Assembly: GCA_949318235.1 (NCBI GenBank)
Contig: OX439137.1
Location: 17,384,171-17,448,170, forward strand
Direction of reading: 5' to 3'
From: Ecdyonurus torrentis
Taxonomy: Eukaryota > Arthropoda > Insecta > Ephemeroptera > Heptageniidae
DNA length: 64,000 bases
Position numbers and translations under genes: made by a program. A model generated the notes under the pieces. The model was not told the DNA's origin and made no database searches. It worked only from the letters and a program-made list of their open reading frames with translations. Positions 1 to 12,300 of this stretch are shown in pieces. How positions within the stretch are numbered: the first letter of the stretch is position 1; every line of letters starts with the position of its first letter.

Positions 1-2286
1 ACAGTCCACTGAAGGATGTGTCACAAAGTCTCGTGAAGTCTCGTGAAGCACGAGATACAGTTGAAGGAATGTCAGTAGCCGTCAAAGTGACAACCAGCAC
101 CACTAAAGCAAAGCCTCTCTCGGCTGGGACCTCTGGGACCATCAAGAAGTTTCTAGAAGGTCTGGCCAAGAAGACGGCTACCTCACATGCACATGGAATG
201 CAGAACATTAAGGCAAACAGGTTTGCACGTCCTACGGCTACACGTAATCTACACACCACCACCACCACCACAACAACAACAGTAGCGTCAATACAAGACA
301 GCAGGCTAGGTAAAACAATTATAATATCGGTGGTAGTTATTTTGAGTTTTTTTTTTCCGCCATGAGTTTTGATACGTAACGGCGTAGGACACCTTGAAAA
401 AAAAAAAGTCTGATATCCTAACAGCTAAATATCAACATTGATTTGACCGGAATCATTGATTTATAATTTATTTTACATTCACAAAATTACAGATGCGGGT
501 TTGTACTCGCATGTTTCCACGCACGTGGACTATAGTGAGCTGCTACGTCACAAACCCGCAAGTGCTATATTTGCAAATGCTATATTTTGATATTTTTTAA
601 ATGTAAAATAAATTATAATTCAATGACTGGCCAAATCAACGTTGATATTTAGGTATGTTAGAACATAGGCAAGTTTTTGTTTAAGGTGTTCTACGCTTTT
701 AATAAGCGGCTCAATATTTGAATATGGTTAACTAGCTAACTTTAATTACCTGATAATAACAAAATTATAATTTACAAACTAAATGTCTAAATAAATATGA
801 GCAAATAGTTAAGAAAAAATCTGTAAGCTTTGCTAGTAAATCTTCAAAATATACTATTTTTTAATTTAATACATACGAGGAAGGGTATTCTATTATAACA
901 CTGAGTTTGAAGGTGGGGCCTTGTTTAGGCTCCTAACCAGATGTTACTTAATAAATTTTTACTTTACGCATTTTACGGGAGTTAAGGCCGTAAACGTAAA
1001 ATATAGCTTTTACATGTTAATCAATGGAACCTAAAATTCACAAAAAAAAAAATATATATAAAATTTTACATATACGATGAAGTTTTAGGGAGTGAAGTTA
1101 TACGTAAAAAAGACGTATTTTACAAAAAAGAACCTGTATCGGACGTAAAATTATAATTGCGGGTCCTAGGGGCAATTTAATCTGACCCCTAGAATTGCGT
1201 GGTATGAAAAATAGTTTTTTGTGAATTTTATATTCAACTGATTAACATTTAAAACCTGTTTTGTTTTACATTTACGGCCATTACTCCCGTAAAAATGCGT
1301 TTGGGGACGTTAAAATATAGTATAAAACATTTCTTTTTGAGAGCTCATTAGCATTTCCCATACAAAATCTCAGCTTCAAGCCATAGACCACATAAAACAA
1401 CATATTTTGCTTTTTAATAAATGAACACAAAATAGGATCTTCAAAACTGTTGAAAATTGTAACCAGAATGTTAATGTAGCCCCACAAGAGAGCGTGAAAA
1501 TACTGTAAAGTATGCAACTTGCGTGACTATTCATGTTTATGACGTCAGAAACATGCAAAAATTTTAATGAAAATGTTGTGTGTGTTGCATAAATCGAAAT
1601 TTCTAATCACTGCTACGGAGCTACAGTTGTGTTCTGAGACAAACTAAAATTATTTATGTAAGTCCCATCAAGTGTTTTGTAATATGAATGCTTATTTTTT
1701 TCTCTGGTCTATTATTTTCAAACTCATATATCATAATAGAATACCCTGGATCTTGTAATTAATAAATCATGCTACTATAACTACTGAAGTTCTAGTAATT
1801 ATTGAAGCATATTAAAATATAGAAACGCCCAATAAGTTACTAATTATAATATATCGATGGCTTCACGGAAAACTGAACTTACAATAGTGTGTGCCTCTCC
1901 AAAATTTGTAGCATCTGTAATGGTGCGCTGGTAAGAGATACTTCAATTTCAGCTGAGGTGGAGAGCGCAGAAGTTACAAATTTGAGGTGCACGGACACTT
2001 CAGATAGTTCAGTTTTACGTTGAGCCATTGATATATATGTATTATTAACACAGGTGTTGTGGAAAGTGAAGAAGAGAACACCTTCGAACAAGAGACAAAA
2101 CCACTACCTGGGGTTTCTAGTGTAACTTCCCTAGAAGATGACGATGATTTTGATATAGATGCTTATTTAAAAGATCTAGAGGAAGAAGCGATGACCACTA
2201 CTGTAGCTAGTACAGGACTGGATCTAGATTCTATAGTGAAAAAATTCCTTATGGGACTAAATGCTAATTCCAGTTTTGGGAAATAG
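1..2286 (+). CDS. 3' end of an unrecognised acidic protein (two exons, 5' end outside window)
   Basis: I do not recognise this protein. The reading frame is open to the left edge, so the gene begins upstream. Exon one ends at 309 before GTAAAA (phase 1). The next exon runs 2054-2286 after a TTAACACAG acceptor, and the two phases fit, joining ...DSRLG to VVESEEEN.... The stop is TAG at 2284-2286. Visible features are a basic Ser/Thr/Lys-rich stretch, a nine-threonine run, and an acidic tail with DDDDFDIDAYLKDLEEEA. Two similar short segments, IKKFLEGL in the first exon and IVKKFLMGL near the C terminus, look like a repeated linear motif. No membrane segment is seen. The intron carries several inverted-repeat transposons. 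The coding call is supported by phase agreement and composition; the function is unknown. Confidence 0.7.
412..667. mobile_element. MITE with long terminal inverted repeats
   Basis: The left arm (CTAAATATCAACATTGATTT onward) is matched in reverse by the right arm ending AATCAACGTTGATATTTAGG, about 60 bp each. The centre carries a GCGGGTTTGT / ACAAACCCGC pair. A half copy lies near 51610-51710. It has no coding capacity and sits in the first intron of the leftmost gene. Confidence 0.75.
960..1305. mobile_element. MITE-like inverted repeat
   Basis: Outer arms of about 70 bp are inverted copies: GCATTTTACGGGAGTTAAGG on the left and CCATTACTCCCGTAAAAATG on the right, each followed inward by TTAATCA-type sequence. 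No open frame. Confidence 0.65.
1320..1733 (-). repeat. Dispersed repeat family R1, copy 1
   Basis: A roughly 340-400 bp element with landmarks GACCAGAGAAAA, TCAAGTGTTTTG, ATCACTGCTACGGAGCTACA and ATGTAGCCCCACAAGAGAGC. Other copies are at 20888-21222 (-), 25631-25780 (+, short), 26396-26745 (+) and 43905-44250 (-). No coding frame; probably a non-autonomous transposon. Confidence 0.75.
1850..2035. mobile_element. MITE with ATATCGATGGC-type ends
   Basis: The left end ATATCGATGGCTTCACGGAA and the inverted right end (AGTTCAGTTTTACGTTGAGC, then CATTGATAT) pair over about 30 bp. The element ends less than 20 bp before the splice acceptor of the exon at 2054. Confidence 0.65.
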
Positions 2287-4153
2287 GTGTAATTTTACAA
2301 AATTAGTTTATATTTCTTTGATTACAAATTAATTTATCGGTGCAGAAATAATATTAATTAATAATAATAATTAATAATAATAATATCATTCCTTGTGTTA
2401 TAAAACAATTAGAGCTGTAAAAAATCAAAAAAATTTAGCCCTGACTCACCTGCCTTGTCTTGACACCCGGGTTAAGTTTCAATTTAACCTGCAACTTCAA
2501 AAATGAGTAAAAACTTGGAGAAATGGAGAGCTTTATATTTGAGCCAAAGTTTGAAAACGATATTTTGAGCCTTTGAAGAAAAAAGTATTGATTTTCAGTA
2601 CGAAAAATTGTTTTTTAAATATGAAGTCACAAATAAAGTAATTTTTATTAATATTTTAAAACAGCTTTTTTTTATGATAAATTTTAAAAACATCATATTA
2701 AACCAAAATTTTACAAAGGTTTTTTCTTTTCTTACTTCAAAATTTGTTCTTAAGATCGATAAAAAAAAACATCGATACAAAAGATAATTATTTTTACAAG
2801 TCACAACTCATAATAGCTCGTTTTTAAGAAAAGAGCGCGAAACCCGGGTTAAACATTTTCAAAAAAACGATCACCAGAAAATTTTGTCCCAGGTAGATGT
2901 TTGATAACTGGCTTAAATTTACAGCTGTAATAACAATCATGTTAATTGAGATAATCTATTCCATTTTATTAAAAAATCAAAACTAATAATTAGATTAATA
3001 AGCAACATTGAAGTGTGGTTTTCTCACTTTCAAGTTAACAACAATTTATTAAACTGACACCAAATAGAAAAAAACTGAACTTATGTAAATCACTTATTAG
3101 ATAAAATAGCTAAGAGGAATTTTAATTGATGTGACGCTAGGAAATAAAATAATTTATCATCTAAAATTTTTTTAATAGAGTATCTCTTACTATAAACCCT
3201 CACAACGCTTTAATAAAGTTACTTATTATTTTCATACGCTATATTCAAACAATCAATTACAATTTAGGTATTTTTTTGTTATGTTTAAACTTATTTTCTG
3301 CATTGATTAAAAATCTAAAGTTAATGTATATGAATGTATATTTTGTTTTCCAGTAAATATGTATTTAAATATACTATAATTAAAGTAAACATAATTTATA
3401 GACAGAAAATAAAATGGAAAAAATATAACTACTTTTTAACCTTCTATATTTCCTACTTTTGTACGTTATTGCTTTTATTTACATTTTTTTTAAAAGTCGG
3501 ATTTCCTCTTGTTTAAAAATAATGCTTATGTCACAACATTTAATAATGAATCTCTTTTATTGGTGTCAACTTTTGTGAACGGCATGATACTAAAAAATCT
3601 GAATTGATTTACATTTATCTTTGCTTATCATTGCTGACTTTCTGCGTCACAAACGTTTTAGCTATCATTTCACATTTTCTGTTAAATAATTTTAATCGTT
3701 CAAGGTCATGTTTCTGTTGCTTCCTCGTATACTTTTGTGCTCTCTACGGAGCACAAGTTATAGTAAAACTGCTGGGTGAGTACGTCAAAGATTCTAATTA
3801 AAAGCCTGGACATAAAAGTAAAAACAAAAAGGGGACACATTTTAGCGCTTTATTTATAGCGTTAATTTTTAAATAAAAAAAATAATAATAATAAAACGTA
3901 ATAGACATATAAGGCAGCTAAAAGGCAATAAAATAAATTCAAAATGATTATGAGACAAATAACAATTAGTATTTAAGCAAGTCAACGCATAAAAATACAG
4001 CAGAACTATAAACCCTATAGTTTACAAGCAACAACGTACTCGCTTTTCATATTATGCACCATTGTAAGAATAGTAAAATGTGGTACAACGTGATCACATT
4101 TCTATCCTTTTGAATAAAAATATGGTTTTCACGTTTGTTTGAGTGTGTGTAAA

Positions 4154-4155
<2 letters not shown>
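2287..4155. other. Non-coding AT-rich stretch
   Basis: Downstream of the leftmost gene. I see no exon-like composition, RNA gene or clear repeat copy. The short open frames are low-complexity and AT-driven. No canonical AATAAA was found directly after the stop codon at 2286. Confidence 0.5.

Positions 4156-4198
<43 letters not shown>
4156..4198. repeat. (GA)n microsatellite with G-run
   Basis: A pure GA dinucleotide tract followed by a G run. It borders the left end of the possible 3.2-kb element that starts near 4200. Confidence 0.95.
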
Positions 4199-4199
4199 A

Positions 4200-7100
4200 G
4201 CAATGTGATAGAAACGAAATGTGATAGAAGCGTATTTTGTTAGAAACGAATTCTGTTCGACAATGTTAAATTCCCTATCTTGAAACAGGTATGCGCGCAG
4301 GTAGCAAGCATTGTTATAGTTATTTTTATATTAAAGTGCAAGGATAATATAATATTATAATCCATGATATTTATTGTATAATCGAAATGTTGACAAGTTG
4401 AGCTTTTTATTTATTTTTATTTTCATTTTATAAAAATGAAATACTGCAACTATTATATCATGGATTAATTAAAAATTGCATGTTTTCCGTTGATGAAACT
4501 AAAGCCGTGAAATATTAAAACCATTATACTGTTTAAACATAAGGAAATAAAATTCAAGGGACCTCGGGAATCGCTACTCGTTATAACGAAATTATACGGA
4601 AAAATGCCGTAAATACATACGTATATGATTTATATATATGAAAAAAAGAAGTTAAATTTACGTCAAAAATTAATATTTATTTGCTCCACTAAAGTATATT
4701 AAAATAAATGAATTATAAACTGTTTGAAAGAAAAACACGCGCTACAATAAAAAATAATATATAAATAAATACAGTACTAAAAAATTACCGCGGCGGTGAA
4801 AAAAAAAAAAAAAAAAACTGCGCGCCTCTATATAAAGTATGCAAAAAAAATAATAATAATAAATTAATACTCTTGCAATTATACAGCCTGCACAATTTTT
4901 AAAGAAAAAGTTTATTGAACATTAATATTTGCAGGGGTCCAAGATATATGAATTTCCTCAGAAATACGAGAAAAATATCTGCACTTTTCAATTGAACTTT
5001 TTTTTTTTCCGTGTTTGTTTGACTACACGCATTGTATCTAAATAAGGGAAAACAAGGTGTTTTTGAAACATCAAATATTTTGAAAATTATTTTTGGATGC
5101 ATCTCGTTTTTAAAAAATAAAAGTTAGAGTATTATTTCTTTTTGTACTTCTTATATATTTCTCGCAAAAAATGTTTAAGCATTTTTTATTTTGCCGCGAA
5201 ATTCAAAATCAATATTATTCATGCCTATGACTATCCAATGTTTTGACTAGAGCTTGTAGATCATCTTTGTTTTTACTTTTTTTTTTTTTTTTTTAAACTA
5301 TACCGGTACTGTACCTTGAATTTTTTTAAAAAGTTATCTAGTCAATCTTGAGATATTTCGATTTTTCTAGGTCTGAGGTTAATTCTTAAAATGAATAAAA
5401 TGTGATAGAAACATAAATTTTGAACAAAATAAATGAAAGAAAAAGTTGGAAATTGATACTATTTTTACGTTGAGTCGAAAGGCGTAACAAGTTATTTTAA
5501 ATTATTTTGACTTTTTTTTAATTAGTTTAGTGATAATAATAAATATCCAGTGGATTCAAAACAAAAACGTTAAAACCATAAAATAATACAGGGTGTTTAT
5601 AAAAAATTGCCCGTTTTTAAACGTACATTACAATATGAGCAATAATGAAAAATGAAACTTTTTATACATCAAATTAAAGCCTATATTATGCGTTTAAAAA
5701 CGGGCAATTTTTTATAAACACCCTGTATGTTTGATAATACAACCATGATAATACAATATTATTTTTGATAATAATATTTTATCTGGATGGAAAAATGAAA
5801 TAGAAATAATTTATTAATTTATAAACTATTGTCATATTAATTATTATCTAAATATTATTATATTATATTATATTATATTATCAAAATATCTAATATCTAA
5901 ATATTAATCTCTGAAGGTATAAAAAGGCTTCTTGTAATTTAGACTTTAACCTGTGCGCACATCATCATAGTTTATAGTAATATTCTGTTAGTATTATATT
6001 TTGATCGAGTTGAGCAGACGTGGTATTCAACTTGTGTTTAATAATAATAAAAAAAAATATTCACTTAACTTTAATTATGAGGTACAAATGTGCACCAAGT
6101 GTTCGCGAAAATCTAATAATAATTGATATATCATATAAATCATATAATGTTAAAAGTAACTTACGTGCTGTTGATTCATGGTTCATTATTATTATTAGTG
6201 CTTTGGGTTATTATTATGCATTTCATTTTATTCACGAATATTGGAAGTGAAGTTAAAAATAATTTATTTTATTAAAAAAAATGTAAGTATAAACCGCATT
6301 AAATATCTCACCGTAAAAGCAAAATTTACTCTCATTATTTCGGTCAATGAGTGAATTCGGCAATGATTGCCAACATATATATTTTTTTAATAAAAAATAA
6401 AAAAATTTGCAAAATGAAAGAAAATTAAATTTTGTGCAATATCGGAACTTGTTTTTAAAACTATTTTTCTAATCACTATTTTACTATTATTATTTTTTAT
6501 TTATACCTTTTATTTGATGCACAGCACATGCATATGCAGCAACACTTCACGTAATTTTAGTTAATTATATGATCAAGATGACATTTACTTAGTCAAAAAT
6601 TTAATTACGATTTTTTTATCGCGCGTTTCCGAAAGAAATATCGTACGAAAGAGCGCGATGTATCAATGAAAGTTTGGATTAATTAACTTTTGTTTTTTAG
6701 AAACTTTAAATTATTTTGACTTTGCTAAAATTATTATACTTATATTAATTATATTATAATACTCTTATATCTTACAAAGTCTATAGTTTTTTTAAGATTG
6801 TTTTGAACTAAAATTAAATAATAATAATAAATACTATGAATGAATGGTACGAATAATTATAAAATAGTAAATGTTAAACTTTACTCTTTAGTTAGTTAAT
6901 AAAATTTCAAATCATTCCCGTTTTTCGCGCGACTTCTGCCCCTCCGCCGCAGGAATGTAGTAATATCTATAGGTATCGCGCACAGGGTAACATTTTTATT
7001 CGAATTCTATTTTTTATTATCATTTTTATATAATCCATTAATTATTATTATTGTTTATTATAATGAATTATTATTAGAAATTTAAAAATATTACTTAATA

Positions 7101-7369
7101 TTCTTATAATTGCACGACAATTTCATCCACGGAAAAAACTAGCATATTATAATTTTTATAATACTTATTCTTATTAGATTGAATTATTTTATTTTTATTA
7201 AACATTATATTATACAATACATTATATTATGTTTTCAAAGAGAGCTTAGATTCAGGTGTCACTCAATGCAATCGGCATTCACGCTGCACACCTGTCTTAC
7301 CTGAGTGCACGCAGAGTGTCGAACAGAATTCGTTTCTATCACAATTCGTTTCTATCAGAGTGATACTGC

Positions 7370-7371
<2 letters not shown>
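4200..7371. mobile_element. Possible 3.2-kb non-coding element with inverted ends
   Basis: The left end (4200-4260) carries GTGATAGAAACGAA repeats followed by GAATTCTGTTCGACA. The right end (7315-7370) carries the same blocks in reverse orientation. A related block is at 5400. The interior is AT-rich with no recognisable transposase; the longest frame (6020-6250) resembles nothing I know. The MITE at 5588-5731 is nested inside. The pairing could also be two separate copies of a short repeat. Confidence 0.4.
5588..5731. mobile_element. TA-flanked MITE of the Tc1/mariner type
   Basis: The ends are ACAGGGTGTTTATAAAAAAT and its near-exact reverse complement, with arms of about 40 bp beside TA dinucleotides. 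About 100 bp of the left part matches 61586-61690, where a mariner-like transposase remnant survives, so this is probably an internally deleted derivative of that transposon. Confidence 0.85.

Positions 7372-7372
<1 letters not shown>

Positions 7373-7406
<34 letters not shown>
7373..7406. repeat. (GA)n microsatellite
   Basis: A pure GA tract just outside the right end of the possible 3.2-kb element. Confidence 0.9.
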
Positions 7407-7410
<4 letters not shown>

Positions 7411-7436
7411 GAGATTGAGAGTTACACAAAGTCCAT

Positions 7437-7660
7437 ATATCAGAGGTTAGATGCTTCTGAAAAAGTTTTGACCAAGGTTGCGCAGCTTAAAGGAATTCAC
7501 CAAAGACGTCATATCACCATTTGAAACTATGTTCACCTTATCAATGACGTAGCTAGTGAACGGCATCGTATTGGCTTAGAAATAAGTACAATGCACCGCA
7601 AAAAGAAATTGAATACGCGAGTTTTATGCTGTGCTCAAGTTCTTTATTATATAAATCTTG
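7437..7660. repeat. Dispersed repeat, copy 1 (second copy 30688-30898)
   Basis: Shares GTTAGATGCTTC, TTGCGCAGCTTAAAG, TTCACCTTATCA and GGTGAAC-type blocks with 30688-30898. The ends (AGAAGTTAGATGC / GCCCAACTTCTT in the second copy) are partly inverted, which suggests a MITE of about 215 bp. Confidence 0.7.
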
Positions 7661-7673
7661 AAAAATAGAGAGC

Positions 7674-7882
<209 letters not shown>

Positions 7883-9290
7883 TAGAGAGTAGAATAAGTG
7901 GCATGAGCTTTATTATTATGACAGCGCAAAGCATTCGTTCAGTTGCATGAATGACTTGATTGAGTTACTTACTGTTAGTAACGATGCTTTATGATATTAT
8001 ATATCTATAAAAACTCATTAATTTGTTTAGAATTTGCAATAAAAACTGGATAATAAAGAAAATAATATTTAACATAAGCATTTTATTATTTATGCTATTG
8101 AACAATATATTAATATTTATTCTATAATTGCAGAAATATAGAATTTTTTATAATGATATTTTAAATGCCACCTACAATAAGCATTATAAAGCTTCAAAAA
8201 GCAAAATTAGACAACCTTAAAAATATTTGATATTAAAATATAGGAATAAGATACTTTGTTAACCATTTCCGTATATAAATAACTATTTATTATTTGAATA
8301 ATTGATTGAAATCATTTACTAAATATTAATAAATTTTTAAACAAGCTTATTTTCAGGTTTACAAATAATAATTTTCTAAATCATGAAACAGAGAGCTTAT
8401 ATTTCACAATTTTTATTCGTCTTTATTAGTAATGTACAAATCACTCAACAATAAATAATTACAGTTTTTGTTCTAGCAAAGTTTCTAAACAATATAAAAT
8501 ATTATCATGTGGTATCAAAAGTGTTATTTTATAAAATAGTTATATGTTAATATATAAAAGCAGAATGTAAGCTATACGATATAAATACAAAATGTGTTAA
8601 AATTATTTATTGTGTAAATAACATTAAAATGTTTATTACGCAAAAAAAACACACAGACTTTAGTTACTCTAGTAATAAATTTAAAAATATAATATCTCTT
8701 TATGCTGCACTAGTTATTTACACACAGATCTACAGATTCTTATACAATATTCTATTTTTGCCAATATAGTTAAAATGCATTTTACATTTTTATAATTTAA
8801 TATTTACAAAAAGAATTATTAAAAAGATCAATCAAATAATACATAAATAAGGAATTTTATCTATTCCGAATAACATTGGGAAACACCTGCAAATTTACAC
8901 TTAGGCTATTAGTTTCGATGCTCCACTTGTCTTAAAACTAAAAAGTTTTGACGATCATATTTGGTGCGTTGGTATGGACCTGCAAGATACTTCATTGAAG
9001 AAAGAGACAATCTCATTTTAGTTGATGCTTCCGTACATTGCAAAAGATCAGAATTTCTGTTTTATTTAATTGTATTGTTCTGAGTGACACTATGAGCACT
9101 TGGGGTCCAGAAACTCAAGTTTCTATTCTTAGCATTGCCCTCTATACATATAAAACAAAAAGGCTATTTATCTTGTGTAAATAATATCTTGGTAGCTAGT
9201 TTTGACTGTAATGTCAAAACTGAGAAAAATTAAAAAAAGAGATACTTTACATTTAAATTACAAACGTTATAGGTACATTTTTTGTACTTT
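7883..9290. other. Non-coding AT-rich spacer
   Basis: Downstream of the NB-ARC/ankyrin gene that is read from the opposite strand. No exon, RNA gene or convincing repeat was identified. Confidence 0.5.
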
Positions 9291-9296
9291 TTTATT
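9291..9296 (-). promoter_or_regulatory. Candidate poly(A) signal AATAAA
   Basis: The minus strand reads AATAAA about 65 bases after the stop codon of the pseudocaspase-NB-ARC-ankyrin gene. Position and motif suit the 3' end of that transcript. Confidence 0.55.
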
Positions 9297-9359
9297 TAAT
9301 AATTTCGTTATTAATTGCTTTTAATGTCATTTAGTAACAATTTTAAATTTATTTCAAAT

Positions 9360-12300
9360 TTAGCACATAATACAAGTGGATTTCCTACTGCTATTTACAT
9401 ATGATGCTGGTTTGTACTCATTTATTAACTCAGTGACTTCATCATCTGCAACATCAAAAATCGATGCACCAAATTTGTTTACAACTGTAACATTAGAACC
9501 AGCCAAAAGTAAAAACTCTACTAAATCCAATTGCTTCAAAGATACTGCATAGAATAAAGATGTGTTACCATCATTATTCACTTCTGCAACATCGGCACCT
9601 GCTTCTAATAATACTTTAACCATAGAATAGTATCCTGATGCTACTGCCACGAGTAGCATTGTATTACCTAAACTATCTCTAACTGAAATATTAACACCTG
9701 CATCTAACGCACATTTCACTACCTCTACAAAATCTCTAACTACTGCCAAGTGTAGCGCTGGTGATCCATACATGTCCAAAACTGTATAGTCAGCACCTGA
9801 CTTCAGCAAATATCTTACTAATTCAACATGACCATACTCTGCTGCCAAATGTAGCGCTGTTTTACCACCACTGTACACTTCTCTAACGTTAGCACCACGT
9901 TCTAATAAAAACTGTACTACACCCAGATTTCCTTTCACTGTAGCCCAACTAAGTGCTGTGTAATTGATTTTGCTCTTGATCGTTATATCAGCCCCAGCAT
10001 CTAACAAACACCTCACAATATTGATGTGATTAAGTTCTGCAGCAAAGTGTAAAGATGTGTTTCCATTGAAATTTTGTGCTGAAATTTCAGCACGTGCCTT
10101 AAGTAAACATTTCAAAATCTCTACATGACCCATCATTGCAGCTAAGTGTAGAGCTGTAAGACCATTTTTCGCTACTACTGTGACGTCTGCACCAACGTCT
10201 AGCAAACACTTTAAAACATCCAAGTGACCATTTTGTGCAGCCATGTGTAATGGTAAATAGCCATAACATCCTACTGCTGTAATGTCAGCGCCTGCCTCTA
10301 GCAAACGAGTAACAACATTTTTGTGACCATTTTTTGCAGACACATGCAACGCTGTGTTACAATACTTGTTCTTTACTTTGAAGTTACCACCCGCGTCAAG
10401 CAACAATTTAACTACTTCTACGTGACCTACCTCTGCATGACAGTACAGAGCTGTGTTACCATCCTTGTTAATTTTGTCAATGTCACAACCTGCCTCTATC
10501 AAACACTTTGCTACGTCCACGTGACCTTTCAATGCAGCCAAGTGCAGCAATGAATTACCATTACAATCGAATACTTTGCTGTCAGCACCAGAATCTACAA
10601 AATATCTTACCATTTTTGGACCACAGTTCCTTACAACATAATGAAAAACATCAACTTCTATAATGATTTTTAGAAATAGTGCATCCAACCATTTTTTCTT
10701 AACAATTTCAGACACTTTCTCAATCATTTCAATTTCCAACTGCCTTGCTTCATGAGAAGTATTTTTGCGCAACTTCTCTAAACTTAGAAATAGTTCCTTA
10801 CGTTTTTCGTTGTTATCAACCATTACCTGAAATAATTATTAATTATTAAATTATATAGCATGTAAATAATAATAACATTTATTATTAATTTTGAAGCTTA
10901 ACTATATTAATAATAACTGACGTACTACGTACGGTTTAAAAATTATAAAATCTATACAAATAAGTTGTATTATATATTTTCTAGTGTCTATTAACTAGAA
11001 AAAAATCTTTTGAAAGACACCCTCTGATATACTTGCTGTTAAAAATTGTAACTTATAAAACTAATAATAAGTTAAATAAATTTAAAGCACGTATATAGTG
11101 CTTATGTATCTGAAATATTTAAATATAATGCTACAAATTATATAAATTTATAAAGCTATCAAAAATACATGTATTATGGTTGTTGATTTACTTACAATTG
11201 AGGGCAGCAGGGTTTTCTTGAAAGCATCAACAGAAATTTTATTTATCAATAACAAAGAAAGGGCAGTGGATCTGATTTGTATAATTTTCATTTGTACATA
11301 TTTATCATGTTGATGTGATGAAACACTTAACCAAGTGCAGAACTTAACAAGCTGTTGCTCAAGACTTTCTTTTTGATTTATTTGAACACTTTTGTAATTT
11401 GAGATTGTATCACTTGTTAAAAACTTCTTCAAACGATAAATCAATGCCAAAAGATATATTTTAATTTTAACAATATTAGTTTTATCTTCAAATTGCATAG
11501 AATTTAATGTTGAAGTTGTTACTTTGACAATAATTTCCAGTTCATTATTTACATTATTTTCTAATTTAAATAATAACTCTTTCAAAAAGTAATTTAGGTT
11601 CTCTTTCTGATTAATCTGAAACAGAAAACAATATTATGACTACCACAAATATTATTTACCTAGTTTACTAAAGTTCTTTAAAACATTTTTGCTTCTTAAT
11701 TTTAGAAATAGTATACCCAATTCACTCCTTTTTCTACTCAAACGAATATTAAAGACACTGTATAGTTTTAAAGCATAGTAAATATAAAAATAAATAGTGT
11801 AAATGTAATACTGCAAGATATTTGACTTTTAAGATTATGTTTTATACACTTTAGAAGCGTTGTGAAAGGAAAGAATTAAACTTAACGCTTATTTAACTAA
11901 ATATTTCTTTTAAGCGAAAATCATAGCTTTACGTTTGACTTAAATAATTAAAAATGAGACTTACTTCTAATTTTTCCGACTGCAAGAAAATTATTTTTAA
12001 TAGGTCTTGCAATGATTCGAAATTATATCTTTTATTTATTTGGTCACTTTTTATCATAGCTATAGCTGCTGATGCTATCACCATTTTTCTGCTTTTTATA
12101 TCAAGTAACATTTTTACAGCTTCGGCATCCTGGTACTTAACTATCTGTTTAGTAGCACATAGTATTTCATGGCAGTATATGTGCAGAACAAGTGGGCTGT
12201 TCAGTAGCGTTTTAAACATTATGGTTGCTTCTTTACGTTGATTACTAATATGTAGCATGAGCGTACAAAATAATATAATCATGAAAGATTTCTGTATTTT

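Noticed and set aside
10323..10553. Plus-strand open frame over the ankyrin exon
   Set aside because: Antisense shadow of the minus-strand ankyrin repeats; the period of the repeat keeps it open.
11954..12241. Plus-strand frames over the NB-ARC exon (also 12833-13039)
   Set aside because: Shadows of the minus-strand exon, which has clear NB-ARC motifs.
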